Shown here: piece after piece, positions 26,986 through 35,285 of the stretch | Layout: every line of letters starts with the position of its first letter | Numbering within the stretch: position 1 is the stretch's first letter | IMG/VR virus record: IMGVR_UViG_3300009147_000001 | Span: 46,164-110,163 of that record | Source: a virus | Length of the DNA: 64,000 nt | Strand: one strand, 5' to 3' | The notes under the pieces: generated by a model | Database searches by the model: none | Told to the model about the DNA's origin: nothing | What the model saw: the letters and a program-made list of their open reading frames with translations, nothing else | Translations under genes and position numbers: made by a program

Positions 26986-29311
26986 AGGTATTTCCGGTGT
27001 AATAGACAGAGCTGTTTCGCTTTGCCAACCAGTTACCATTTTTGGTAGTAACACACCATACTGTACCTATATATTGCTCACCCCCTATCTTGATGCCTCG
27101 GGGACCAGCAACATATTGCGCCCGCTGTGGATTAATAAATCGACTCGTCAGTAATCCCAAAACCCAACCGTTGTTGCCATCCTTTGTTCGTGGTCTTATA
27201 CTAGTAGCTATACCAATGAGTGAGCAGGCCAATTGAACGGCAAATAGCTGCTCCTTACTCTCCTGATATATGACTTTTTGACATGATTCATAGCCGTCTT
27301 TATACTGTTTTCCGACTGTTCCATCCCCTAGCATAGATATATCAACAAACAATTTTAATTGTGAAAATGTGAGATCCATAATGAACTGTGGATCAACTAT
27401 CTTGTGGTCTAGGAATACCTTCTTGAATTCTCTTCCCAAAACTTTTCCTATATTAAATCGTGTCATATTCGGACTTGTTGCATAAATGCGGTCAGACCAA
27501 TATTCAAACGCATGATAACTATCACCCAGGTGTGGGTTGGGACAGAGTTCAGTAAGTGCACGTCGTATTCGCGCTACATTATCAGGATTTGCCACATGAG
27601 ATTGATGAATGGTTAACCCATCACCTCTACTGCCATTCCTCGATCCTTCAGCCCACAGCCACGCGACTAGTTCCACGAAAGCATCTGTATACTTTGGCTC
27701 GGTGGGTACAGTTGCACATACCGCAGCCTTCGGAATGCGATCGTCGGCAGTTAATGTTGCTGTTGTCCGCCAGGTCCAACCATTATCAGTTTCTGGTAAT
27801 AAGTGCTCAATTGGTTTCAGCACCGATGGAAGTTTAGATCCATCCTTTTTATAGCCTATACCTGGCCTTCGCTGAGTTAACCAACGATGATCAGGAGTGG
27901 TAAGAGCAGAAAAAGAATGTCCTTCCATCCTAATAACATCATGCGTCCCTGGGTTTAGTAATACCTTCTCAACGGTATCCCACTCACTCAAACCAGTTAT
28001 TGGGTTAATCGAAAGCGTCTTGTCACCAACGACAACCTCATCATACCTTAACCAGCCACGCGCAGTGAGAATTTCAGTTTCTTCATCTACACAAGGCCCC
28101 ACTATCCAAACGTGTTTATTAGGAATCATGAGTATTGGTTCGACTTCGCGTGCTCCCATGAATGTATTGTGGGTAGCAATATAGGAGCCGCCAGCTAGGT
28201 ATAGATGAGATTTACTATCGACTGCAATACATTTCATCCAAACTGGTCTCGTTATGGGCGTGATGGATGTAATAAATCTAAAGTAATGCTTGCGTCTCGG
28301 TAGCGCACGCTGTGCAGCTAACTTCCTTGGTAAGCTGAATACGTCTATGATATTACCTGTGTGGATTCGATAACACAGCTTCTTCGGTACACCATAGAGC
28401 TTACCCACTCTCTGTGACCGCACCACTCGTCCGCCAAGTGAGCAGATAAGTGAGTCTACTGCATCCACGAGATTTTTGTTTGTACTATCAAAGTCCACAT
28501 GATTATTAGCCACTGAACCATCACTGTCCATGAGTCCATGTAGAAGGTCCATTCGCTGTTCCACAGAGCCGTACAAGTACGTTGTTGGTACATGCTTAGT
28601 ACCTAGTAATAGTTGCTCCCTTAATAAAACTCGTAGCCCATGGATTCTCCATGACGTACATCGATCCTTGTGCTCATGTCGCGTTACCTCCCACCCACGC
28701 GCGCTTATTTTGTCAATTATCCATGAATCAGAGTCCGGTATAGTAACGATACCATCGCTGCTACTACCATCGCCTAACCATACACCCAATACGTATGGGT
28801 CAATTGGAAGGTCCTTTTTCGCGTATTGTACTGGACCAGCCAATGTGATCGCATGATTTACCTCTGGCTTCTTTGATTTTGTATACAATGTTGAGGCAAT
28901 TTTATTAGTGGTACGGACCGCGGGTTTGGTCATACGACGAGAATCGGTTAGCGCCTTCCGCGCTGCTTTATCGTACGTTAACCATTCATGCTCACCATGA
29001 GCAACTAAGGTAGACCCGTCATCAAAAGTTACCAGAAAGGCATCAGTGCGAGCCTGTATATTGCTCGTACCTATAACGGTACATGGATGCCCGTGTTCGT
29101 CAAAGACAATATCACCATGCTCAAGTACTCCCATGGGCACCATGCCGTCAGGCGTGGGAATTGGCGTATTTACTTCTAAGAGTTTCCCGAACCGACGCCC
29201 ACAGACGGGAATCTTAAATCTGGCGGTACTGTCATGAAACAGTCGCTGCTTTTCATGTGGCACATAGCCAATAAGGTCAAAGTACTTTTCCTTGGAAATA
29301 GCTAACGACAC
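26978..29311 (-). CDS. Terminase large subunit N-terminal part with two inteins
   Basis: A 777-residue precursor. The extein parts are residues 1-43 (ending at Walker A, G-R-R-F-G-K), 383-406 (TFMGAREVEPILM ... VWIVGP) and TYD at the end. Residues 44-382 and 407-774 are inteins. After splicing only about 70 residues remain, carrying the ATP-binding loop, before an in-frame TGA. The rest of the enzyme is encoded in the next frame from an overlapping ATG. The enzyme would pump DNA into proheads through the portal. Confidence 0.85.
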   Translation of the reverse strand: MSLAISKEKYFDLIGYVPHEKQRLFHDSTARFKIPVCGRRFGKLLEVNTPIPTPDGMVPMGVLEHGDIVFDEHGHPCTVIGTSNIQARTDAFLVTFDDGSTLVAHGEHEWLTYDKAARKALTDSRRMTKPAVRTTNKIASTLYTKSKKPEVNHAITLAGPVQYAKKDLPIDPYVLGVWLGDGSSSDGIVTIPDSDSWIIDKISARGWEVTRHEHKDRCTSWRIHGLRVLLREQLLLGTKHVPTTYLYGSVEQRMDLLHGLMDSDGSVANNHVDFDSTNKNLVDAVDSLICSLGGRVVRSQRVGKLYGVPKKLCYRIHTGNIIDVFSLPRKLAAQRALPRRKHYFRFITSITPITRPVWMKCIAVDSKSHLYLAGGSYIATHNTFMGAREVEPILMIPNKHVWIVGPCVDEETEILTARGWLRYDEVVVGDKTLSINPITGLSEWDTVEKVLLNPGTHDVIRMEGHSFSALTTPDHRWLTQRRPGIGYKKDGSKLPSVLKPIEHLLPETDNGWTWRTTATLTADDRIPKAAVCATVPTEPKYTDAFVELVAWLWAEGSRNGSRGDGLTIHQSHVANPDNVARIRRALTELCPNPHLGDSYHAFEYWSDRIYATSPNMTRFNIGKVLGREFKKVFLDHKIVDPQFIMDLTFSQLKLFVDISMLGDGTVGKQYKDGYESCQKVIYQESKEQLFAVQLACSLIGIATSIRPRTKDGNNGWVLGLLTSRFINPQRAQYVAGPRGIKIGGEQYIGTVWCVTTKNGNWLAKRNSSVYYTGNTYD
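26990..28093 (-). other. Second terminase intein, LAGLIDADG type
   Basis: The 368-residue insert begins CVDEETEILTARGW (block A with Cys1), has SALTTPDHRWLT (block B with the TxxH motif), LVELVAWLWAEGS and LFVDISMLGDGTV as LAGLIDADG helices, and ends SVYYTGN before Thr. This class 1 intein is closely related to the portal intein in the same phage, including the late WCVTTKNGNWLAKRN segment, so one probably gave rise to the other by lateral copying. Confidence 0.9.
28166..29182 (-). other. First terminase intein, class 3-like, splitting Walker A
   Basis: The 339-residue insert sits between Lys and Thr of the Walker A loop (G-R-R-F-G-K / T). It lacks an N-terminal Cys or Ser and starts with Leu (LLEVNTPIPTPDG). 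It carries Trp in block B (AHGEHEWLTYD), Cys in block F (MKCIAVDSKSHLYLAGG) and Thr as +1 residue (IATHN / T), the W-C-T set that defines class 3 inteins. LAGLIDADG helices are near VLGVWLGDGSSSDG and LLHGLMDSDGSV. The ATPase cannot work until the intein is removed. Confidence 0.85.
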
Positions 29312-29365
29312 GGCAACACCCGCCCTTCCTATTATTTAACTCCAGTACGACGGGCAGATAGTTCA

Positions 29366-29521
29366 TCAGTTTGGTGGTCGAGTCCACGGCATGGCTGGAA
29401 TAAACCCACCAAACACAAAGTGCGCCGACAGTAGGGCTAGACCCAGGTATAGTAAATTAATGGCCGGATTGTCAATAAGTAAAGCCAGAATAAACACAAT
29501 GAGTGCCGCAATAGCAAACAT
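29366..29521 (-). CDS. Small membrane protein, unknown
   Basis: A 51-residue frame with two closely spaced hydrophobic helices (MFAIAALIVFILALLI and INLLYLGLALLSAHFVFGG). It lies 3 nt after the preceding small gene and upstream of terminase. A holin-like role cannot be excluded but is unsupported by position relative to the endolysin. Confidence 0.6.
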   Translation of the reverse strand: MFAIAALIVFILALLIDNPAINLLYLGLALLSAHFVFGGFIPAMPWTRPPN

Positions 29522-29524
29522 GAG

Positions 29525-29752
29525 CTACTCCTCTCGCACACGAATCCTATCCGGTGCTGGGTGGCGAGCAGTCATTTGTGTCGCTAAGTCTCGAATTGAA
29601 TCCCGCTGGGCCTGCCTTAAAGTTGAAAAATCTGCACAATTAGGGTCTGGACATGGGTCAATAATCGTTACCGAATACACACCATCGACGTCGACACTAA
29701 ACACTGTTCGCGTGCCTGCACTATGACGACATTCCTGCATTATCGTAGCCAA
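29525..29752 (-). CDS. Small protein with paired cysteines, unknown
   Basis: A 75-residue protein. The middle has DPCPDPNCADFSTLRQAQRD, and the C-terminal third is a charged helix. Small proteins with a C-x-x-x-x-C loop before a helix are common in actinophage head operons. No function recognised. Confidence 0.6.
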   Translation of the reverse strand: MATIMQECRHSAGTRTVFSVDVDGVYSVTIIDPCPDPNCADFSTLRQAQRDSIRDLATQMTARHPAPDRIRVREE

Positions 29753-29811
29753 TCGTTCACATCAATCTCCATTCATGACTATCACCCTTCCCCCATAACT
29801 ATCACCACCAA

Positions 29812-30129
29812 TTACGTCATAATCGTTGTTTGGTGCACAGTAAACGTGCCAGCCGATGCAGTAATGGTAAATTTGGCGTACGGGGTCAATGCGGTAAATG
29901 TCTGAGGTACAAAATTAACCATGGTTGGAGTGGTGGTAAACGCGGTATTCGTACCATCCATCGACCAGTCAATAGTAATAGCATAGGTAGCGGTGGTGTG
30001 GTTTTTAGTAATCGTCACTGTCTTCGCTGGCAGGCGAATAAATCCACTATTCTCGGACGTGCTAGCTAGTAGCGTGTGATTTTCATACAATACTCGGGCT
30101 CGGTTCAGTTCCTTTGCATAAACGGCCAT
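29812..30129 (-). CDS. Small beta-rich virion-type protein
   Basis: A 105-residue protein (AVYAKELNRARVLYENHTLLAST then Thr/Ile-rich strands, TYAITIDWSMDGTNTAF). Composition resembles head decoration or tail surface domains. It follows the FN3-containing gene and precedes the terminase group. No family assigned. Confidence 0.62.
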   Translation of the reverse strand: MAVYAKELNRARVLYENHTLLASTSENSGFIRLPAKTVTITKNHTTATYAITIDWSMDGTNTAFTTTPTMVNFVPQTFTALTPYAKFTITASAGTFTVHQTTIMT

Positions 30130-30176
30130 GCCCCACCGCCTCCGGCGTCAAACCCCACTGCAGCAAGGGTTTTTCC

Positions 30177-30677
30177 CTAAATCTTCTGATACGTGCCGGC
30201 GGTCAACCCTGGTAATGCACCAGTTGTCTGGGGGTGGCCAGCATATGGAGACCGGAAGGTTATATTGAAGTCGGTGCTTGGTCCGGCACCAGACGGAGTA
30301 ACCGAACCAGTATCGTTAAATGTTGTCGTTGGCGCCGTAACGGTGCCCATCAACAAAAAGCTGCCGCCGGTCCGGCCATATACCTTATATGACGTGGCTC
30401 CGGTCACGGTAGTCCAGTTCACGTCAATCATTGACGTGGAGCCTGATGTTACCTGGTTAGCAGACGCAGCGCTCATGGCCGATTCGACGCCATCTTTAAC
30501 ATAGGTAATTTTGTAGTTGTAGGTCGCGGCGGCTAGGGTGCCACCAGTACCAGTGATGACACAGGTTGGTGCGGCGGGAGCATCACCTTGACCACCAGAA
30601 ACGATGACAGCCATAGTTTCACCATTTGACCGGCGGTAAATAACGTTGTCGCCACGTAGCGCGCGCTTGACGGCCAT
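30177..30677 (-). CDS. Virion protein with Ig/FN3-like domain
   Basis: About 166 residues from ATG at 30677 (MAVKRALRGDNVIYRRSNGE). The start overlaps the stop of the preceding gene by one base, so the longer upstream reading is not needed. Residues 35-130 repeat the Ig/FN3-like pattern of the tail tube protein (ATYNYKITYVKDGVESAMSA, TVTGATSYKVYGRTGG). Such domains lie on the outside of phage particles and bind carbohydrate or cell surface weakly. Its early position is unusual for a tail protein and fits a head decoration better. Confidence 0.68.
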   Translation of the reverse strand: MAVKRALRGDNVIYRRSNGETMAVIVSGGQGDAPAAPTCVITGTGGTLAAATYNYKITYVKDGVESAMSAASANQVTSGSTSMIDVNWTTVTGATSYKVYGRTGGSFLLMGTVTAPTTTFNDTGSVTPSGAGPSTDFNITFRSPYAGHPQTTGALPGLTAGTYQKI

Positions 30678-30940
30678 TATGCCTCCACTCGAATAACCTG
30701 ATAGCTGTCCCAACTGCCAGCGTTCCAGAAAAATACTTTGACTTGTATGCCGTTTTCGATTACTGTTATACGTAAGCCGTCTTTTTCTCGTTCAACCTTT
30801 GCCTCACCATGAGTAATTATGCTGGTACCTTGACCGCTACTGTACACAACAACACTCGTTTTGTACTTTTTAGGTTCGTGCCACTGTAGTTGTTCGGCTA
30901 GCATTTCTTGGTAGCTTACTTCCTTACTCACTCCACTCAT
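30677..30940 (-). CDS. Small protein, unknown
   Basis: An 87-residue protein: an N-terminal helix (KEVSYQEMLAEQLQWHEPKKYK) followed by a beta sheet (SVVVYSSGQGTSIITHGEAKVER, LRITVIENGIQVKVFFW). It is joined to the next gene by a TAATG overlap. Role unknown. Confidence 0.6.
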   Translation of the reverse strand: MSGVSKEVSYQEMLAEQLQWHEPKKYKTSVVVYSSGQGTSIITHGEAKVEREKDGLRITVIENGIQVKVFFWNAGSWDSYQVIRVEA

Positions 30941-30951
30941 GGTACACTCCC

Positions 30952-31308
30952 TTACTCGCTATTTGCGCGTAACTCGTTCGTTGCTTCGGTTAGCACTTGG
31001 TCATAGATTTCTTCCCAAGCACTACGGTGATCGCGGGCTTCTACTTTCTCAGCCGGACCCATGGTCCGGTCAATGACGTATTTACTAGCGTTGAGTCGAA
31101 TTCCTTCAATTTTAGAGCGAGTAGCTAAGTGACACATGGCCATGACTGCTAGCGGTAGGTTTTCTTCGAGTAGTCGTTTGGCGACGTCAAAGTTTTTGCC
31201 AATTCCTTCTAGCGCATATTCCATGTGGAGCTTGGATAGCGCCTCATCGGCATTCCAGGTATCTGAGATAAATCCCTCAAAACCTTCGAAGCTATCTCCT
31301 GCGGCCAT
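30952..31308 (-). CDS. Terminase small subunit candidate
   Basis: A 118-residue mostly helical protein (WNADEALSKLHMEYALEGIG, FDVAKRLLEENLPLAVMAMCHLA, IRLNASKYVIDRTMGPAEK) as seen in phage small terminases that recognise the packaging site. ATG at 31308 follows GAGGAGG by 6 nt; a start 12 codons upstream lacks one. It is the first gene of the leftward late operon, ahead of the large terminase. The call rests on position, size and helix pattern. Confidence 0.62.
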   Translation of the reverse strand: MAAGDSFEGFEGFISDTWNADEALSKLHMEYALEGIGKNFDVAKRLLEENLPLAVMAMCHLATRSKIEGIRLNASKYVIDRTMGPAEKVEARDHRSAWEEIYDQVLTEATNELRANSE

Positions 31309-31343
31309 GTTTGCCTCCTCATTGAGAGCAAGTGTAAGCGTCA

Positions 31344-31373
31344 TTGACAGCTTTGTCTAGCATGTGCTATGGT
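31344..31373 (+). promoter_or_regulatory. Sigma-70-like promoter, rightward
   Basis: TTGACA at 31344-31349 and TATGGT at 31368-31373 are separated by 18 nt. A second candidate lies just downstream, followed by the rightward gene block. Confidence 0.5.
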
Positions 31374-31410
31374 CCGTTGTCAAAAAATTGACGAATTACA
31401 TAATAAAATA

Positions 31411-31439
31411 TTGACGCTTTATTATATCTAGGCTATACC
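31411..31439 (+). promoter_or_regulatory. Second sigma-70-like promoter, rightward
   Basis: TTGACG at 31411-31416 and TATACC at 31434-31439, with an optimal 17-nt spacer in an AT-rich setting just right of the GTCAA-AAAA-TTGAC palindrome. Confidence 0.55.
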
Positions 31440-32153
31440 TCGATATCGCAGATATTATTTGAATTAGCTAACACGATAATTCAAACCGTCAAAATATTAT
31501 AATTCAATAACTCACCAAAAACAAGGAGGACCCTGCCGGAATGTCCTTTTTATACCGTTTTGTTATAATATAGTTATTTTGTTCACATTTAATAACATTA
31601 ATACCATTTCATACCCTTTTATGTGGTTTGTCCCATTTATACTATTATATCAGGATATCGAAATGCCTGAATTATCGTAAATTGGCGATTTATCCATTCA
31701 ATCGGGTAAATACGACATATACGATATGTCGCATTTGGCGATTTATAAGCATAAGGGGTGAATTACTAGCATAGTGGGTGAAATATCGGGACATTTCGGA
31801 CATATCGGGTCTACAGATGGCGCCATGTGGATCAAAAAAGTGTCCAAAATATCATAACTTGTTCTGAAATGTCCTATTTTGTCACCATTTTTATGCGTAT
31901 TTTAGCCCAGATTTTTGAGCCCATATATACTAGTAAATCCGGACATTTACGCATATAACCAACATTTGGGACTGTGCTATAGTGGTGATAGCGGGGGAAA
32001 AGGGACATAAGGTGGGAAACGGAACTTTCGGAAGTATCCGAAAAGCCGGGGAAATCCTACCAAATCGTACTTTGACAAGACAATAGAGGAAATGCAGGAT
32101 CTATCCGGATCTAAGGGGCTATGTCCAGACAAAAATGGACATAGGAGGACAAA

Positions 32154-32351
32154 GTGCCTCAAATCGGGATAAGTGACGGAAAACCCGTCATTTTCGCCCA
32201 TGTCGGCGATATCGTATATAGCCCGAAAAACCACCCTTTCGAGGGAAGAATCACCTATGTCGGCAAATACGGAGTCAAAGTACGATGGATAGTACCTAAC
32301 GGACAAAACTGGACAGAGTGGGTGTTAAAGGACACTCTGGGCATAAGCTGA
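32154..32351 (+). CDS. Small protein, unknown
   Basis: A 65-residue protein from GTG, preceded by GGACATAGGAGG. The sequence (VIFAHVGDIVYSPKNHPFEGRITYVGKYGVKVRW) suggests a small SH3-like or KOW-like beta barrel. It is the first gene of the rightward small-gene block. Confidence 0.65.
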   Translation: MPQIGISDGKPVIFAHVGDIVYSPKNHPFEGRITYVGKYGVKVRWIVPNGQNWTEWVLKDTLGIS

Positions 32352-32454
32352 CACAAGCGGACATAGCCTCCTAAATCCGGATAGATCTGGACATGCTCTC
32401 CTATATCCACCTATGTCCGGACAGGGTAGGGAAAAACGGACATAGGAGCACAAA

Positions 32455-32694
32455 ATGCTAGAAATCAGAGTAAACCCGGACAAGACGGTGCAGATCCCTC
32501 TGATCGGGACATTCTTCACGTACCAGGGCGAATCGTACGTAGTGCTCCGAACCACCACATACCAGGAGCAAGGCGACGATACGCTCATTCCGGTCTTTAC
32601 GACCATAGCTCTCATTCTTCGCGTAAACGACGAAGGCGACGATCTGGGCGAAGAGACCAAAGAGGTCAACGCGGACGAACTGACTGAAATCTAG
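32455..32694 (+). CDS. Small protein, unknown
   Basis: A 79-residue beta-rich protein (IGTFFTYQGESYVVLRTTTY) with an acidic tail. The leader ACGGACATAGGAG before the ATG is the block-wide start motif. No family recognised. Confidence 0.65.
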   Translation: MLEIRVNPDKTVQIPLIGTFFTYQGESYVVLRTTTYQEQGDDTLIPVFTTIALILRVNDEGDDLGEETKEVNADELTEI

Positions 32695-32799
32695 AAAAAA
32701 CCGGATATAGGTGGATATAAGAGAGCATGTCCTCGCACATTAGGTTCTATCCGGATCTATGGTGCTATGTCTGGACAGAAACGGACATAGGAGACAAAG

Positions 32800-32982
32800 A
32801 TGGGCATAGCAGCAGCAATCCTGAAAATCGTGTTGATGGCGGTCGTTTCCATCCAAAACGCGACAATCTCGGACATGCAGGACAAGTCGGAGCATTTCCC
32901 GGTATGTCACAGCATAAGGGAAGATGAACCACCTTATGACTGCGATTACGTCCATCACGCATGGATACCCCGTAACCGGTAA
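32800..32982 (+). CDS. Small protein with hydrophobic N-terminus, unknown
   Basis: A 60-residue protein. Residues 3-18 (IAAAILKIVLMAVVSI) could be a membrane anchor or signal-like helix; the rest is polar with two cysteines. Leader ACGGACATAGGAGAC. Confidence 0.6.
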   Translation: MGIAAAILKIVLMAVVSIQNATISDMQDKSEHFPVCHSIREDEPPYDCDYVHHAWIPRNR

Positions 32983-33084
32983 ATAACGGACATTCCAGAC
33001 GTAGCATCATAAATCCGGATAGAACAGGACTAAGTCGGGTTTAGGGTCCATGTGCCGTAAAAACGGACACAGAGGACAAAAACC

Positions 33085-33678
33085 ATGAAATGGTTGAAAG
33101 TAGTCGCATTCGCCATAGTTGCCGCAGTCGCGGCATACAAGTCATTCTGGCACATGTACGACCAAATCACCGTAAAGACCGCAGAATCTGACCCAATGGG
33201 CATATCGCCCTATATCCTCCCAATCTCCGTAGATGGGTTGTTAGTGGTCGCAGCGATCGAAATCCGGACAGCCAGGACATTAGGGCGATCTTGGGTTAAA
33301 CTCCGCAAAAACCTCGTAGCGTACATAGGGTGCGGAACCGGACTTCTCATGTCAGGGTGGGCAAACTGGAACTCAGTGGACAAATACACCCTGATCGCTG
33401 TAATATGGGCCATATGGCCCGTATTTGCCCTTTTCGCCTCACTTGAGGCCATTCTGGGCACAGTGCTACAAAAGCCGCGATCCAAGGCAAAGGCCGTGGT
33501 AGAACCAAAAACGGACACAACCGCCCAAAAGCCGAAGAAGTGGGCAGATCTGACGGAAGCGGAAAAGAAGGCAATCCGGTCAGAGCGGTCAAAGCGGGCA
33601 GCACTGACAAACCGGAGGAAAAAGGCCATAGCGGCCGAAGACGCCGCAATCGCCCAAGCAGAGCAAATCCTAGCGTAA
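33085..33678 (+). CDS. DUF2637-like membrane protein
   Basis: A 197-residue protein. Four hydrophobic segments (about residues 5-20, 45-62, 82-98, 104-128) with SPYILPISVDGLLVVAAIEIRTA match DUF2637, a family of actinobacterial plasmid and phage membrane proteins related to spread proteins. The C-terminal 65 residues are Lys/Ala/Glu-rich and cytoplasmic. It is one of the strongest hints of an actinobacterial host. Its role in phage biology is unknown. Confidence 0.8.
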   Translation: MKWLKVVAFAIVAAVAAYKSFWHMYDQITVKTAESDPMGISPYILPISVDGLLVVAAIEIRTARTLGRSWVKLRKNLVAYIGCGTGLLMSGWANWNSVDKYTLIAVIWAIWPVFALFASLEAILGTVLQKPRSKAKAVVEPKTDTTAQKPKKWADLTEAEKKAIRSERSKRAALTNRRKKAIAAEDAAIAQAEQILA

Positions 33679-34103
33679 CAGCCAAAAGCGGCACATGGGC
33701 TCCAATCCCGACTTAGTCAGACATACTCTCCTATATCCTGCCATGCCCGGACAAAACGGACATTAGGCACTTAATAGGCGGTTCACACTTTGTCACCATA
33801 AGGTTCACTGTCAGGTTTCCGACAGATCAACATCCCTTTTGGGGTCTTGTGCTCAGAAATATCGTACATGTCTAGATTTAACCGCATATATCAGGGCAAG
33901 TTTTGGCATGATATAAGCGAAGAATCGGACATATCACGAAAACCCGGGCGGAGTAGACTGGAGGAAACAGGTGGGAACGGAAGCATCCGGCAAATCCGGA
34001 CAGCCCGGGGAAACCCTCCAAAATCGGACATTGACACCTAAACAGTGACAGACGAGGGCTTACCCGGCCCTATCCTCTCATGTCTGGGCGGAAACGGACA
34101 GAA
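33679..34103 (+). other. Intergenic stretch without a gene
   Basis: About 425 nt with no supported frame. It contains several GGACA words on the plus strand, and a GATATAAGCG-like box near 33910 that could be a promoter. No tRNA or strong terminator was seen. Confidence 0.5.
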
Positions 34104-34346
34104 ATGGACATTTACCACATTCACCCATACATGGTACGACCCGTCCGAAGCTGCACCAAAGCAGACATCCAGCGCCAAATGGACAGACTTCGCAGCGAGG
34201 GACAGATCGAACCTATCGTGGTAAAACCGCCGAAAATGGGACAATACGAGCCAGATCGGGAGCATCCCGACTACTGGTACTACTCACCCGAAATGGTCGA
34301 AGCGGCCATAAGGCTCGGATGGGATGAAATACTCGTAACCTACTAA
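34104..34346 (+). CDS. Mini ParB-like protein
   Basis: An 80-residue protein. IHPYMVRPVRSCTKADIQRQ, RSEGQIEPIVVKPP and EMVEAAIRLGWDEILVTY follow the ParB/sulfiredoxin-like N-terminal domain (x-P-x-x-I-R-P ... G-Q-x-x-P-I-x-V ... A-x-x-L-G-W). The usual G-x-R-R-x-x-A box is replaced by EHPDYWYYSPEM. No DNA-binding region follows, so it is a stand-alone core that may bind CTP or act as an adaptor. The ATG lies just after ACGGACAG. Confidence 0.68.
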   Translation: MDIYHIHPYMVRPVRSCTKADIQRQMDRLRSEGQIEPIVVKPPKMGQYEPDREHPDYWYYSPEMVEAAIRLGWDEILVTY

Positions 34347-34466
34347 TCTAGTAGATGTCTAGACATGAGGGGTTAAGACCGGGTAAGCCCTAGGTTGTAC
34401 GGATTTGTAGCGGTATGTCCAAGAATCCCCAAGATCAACAGCTAGAAACGGATAAAGGGGACAAAA

Positions 34467-34691
34467 ATGGACAATCAAGGCAAGCTCAGCAAAGTACACA
34501 ACATGCTCGAAAAGGGACAGATCAGCCTAATCGACGCACAGGTGTACATTGACGACATCTCCCGCGAAACCAGCGCATTGTGGGGCCAGTACCCCAAAAC
34601 CCTCCAGAGCTGCCCATTGTGCACCATCGGGATGGTCCGGATGATCGTGTACTTTCTGCGCATTCGCGACGGTTCGGTCGTAGCTGACTAA
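34467..34691 (+). CDS. Small protein with C-x2-C, unknown
   Basis: A 74-residue protein with an N-terminal helix (LSKVHNMLEKGQISLIDAQVYID) and SCPLCTIGMVRMIVYFLRI, a C-x2-C pair followed by a hydrophobic helix. Leader AAGGGGACAAAA. Role unknown. Confidence 0.6.
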   Translation: MDNQGKLSKVHNMLEKGQISLIDAQVYIDDISRETSALWGQYPKTLQSCPLCTIGMVRMIVYFLRIRDGSVVAD

Positions 34692-34740
34692 CACCAGCAA
34701 AAAGGACATACCGCTACATGTCCGTACAAAAGGAGGGAAG

Positions 34741-34938
34741 ATGGCCGTAAAATGGCCAAAACGGATATTCCCCTGGGAAGAGCCCATGTCGGACTACGCA
34801 CGCAGAGCGCGCATGGCCGACAAAACGGACAAGGAGCCCAAAATCCACGTATCGGTGCACATCAGGGTAACTGCCACCGAACGGGCATTACGGTTCGATT
34901 TCAGCAAACCGGACCAAACGGAGCTGTGGGGCTTCTAG
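34741..34938 (+). CDS. Small protein, unknown
   Basis: A 65-residue basic protein (MAVKWPKRIFPWEEPMSDYARRARMADK, VSVHIRVTATERALRFDF, in two parts). The leader AAAAGGAGGGAAG is a strong ribosome-binding site. Not recognised. Confidence 0.58.
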   Translation: MAVKWPKRIFPWEEPMSDYARRARMADKTDKEPKIHVSVHIRVTATERALRFDFSKPDQTELWGF

Positions 34939-34951
34939 GAAGGAACGGACA

Positions 34952-35044
34952 ATGTTGACACTTAGGGCACACTGGCGCAAAGCGCGCTGGGCCTGGACAA
35001 GCCGGCGAAACGGACAGTACCGGTTCAAGGTACATTCCGTCTAG
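34952..35044 (+). CDS. Very small basic protein
   Basis: A 30-residue frame (MLTLRAHWRKARWAWTSRRN, then GQYRFKVHSV) directly after GGAACGGACA. It is Arg/Trp-rich. The block-type leader and tight fit between neighbours support translation; function unknown. Confidence 0.45.
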   Translation: MLTLRAHWRKARWAWTSRRNGQYRFKVHSV

Positions 35045-35060
35045 AACGGAGAAAACGGAC

Positions 35061-35201
35061 ATGTCAGACAAAGACCTCGAATACCTCAACTGGCTCGAAA
35101 CCGTCCTGTGGGACGAAACGGAGAAATCGTACATCTCCGACTTCCTGCGCTTTATGGCTGCATTCGACCATTACGTCGGAAGGTACCGCAAAAACGGCTA
35201 A
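35061..35201 (+). CDS. Small acidic protein, unknown
   Basis: A 46-residue frame (MSDKDLEYLNWLETVLWDET ... FMAAFDHYVGRYRKNG), helical, immediately after AAAACGGAC. No family recognised. Confidence 0.55.
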   Translation: MSDKDLEYLNWLETVLWDETEKSYISDFLRFMAAFDHYVGRYRKNG

Positions 35202-35285
35202 TCGGACAGTTTACATCATACGCACCATATGGTGCGTATGGTGTAACCTGCCCGAGAGCAGGCAAAACGGACAAAGGAGCAAACA

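Larger units (their letters stand above)
31309..32153. promoter_or_regulatory. AT-rich divergent control region
   Basis: About 840 nt without a convincing gene separate the leftward virion block from the rightward early block. It is AT-rich and holds promoter-like boxes, an inverted repeat GTCAAAAAATTGAC at 31379-31392 that could bind a dimeric repressor, and several GGACAT-type words near 31790-31960 that herald the motif of the genes to the right. A further TATAGT box lies near 31977. Confidence 0.6.

Noticed and set aside
33210-33629. Leftward frame opposite the DUF2637 gene
   Set aside because: It is an antisense shadow; the plus-strand protein has clear membrane helices and family pattern.
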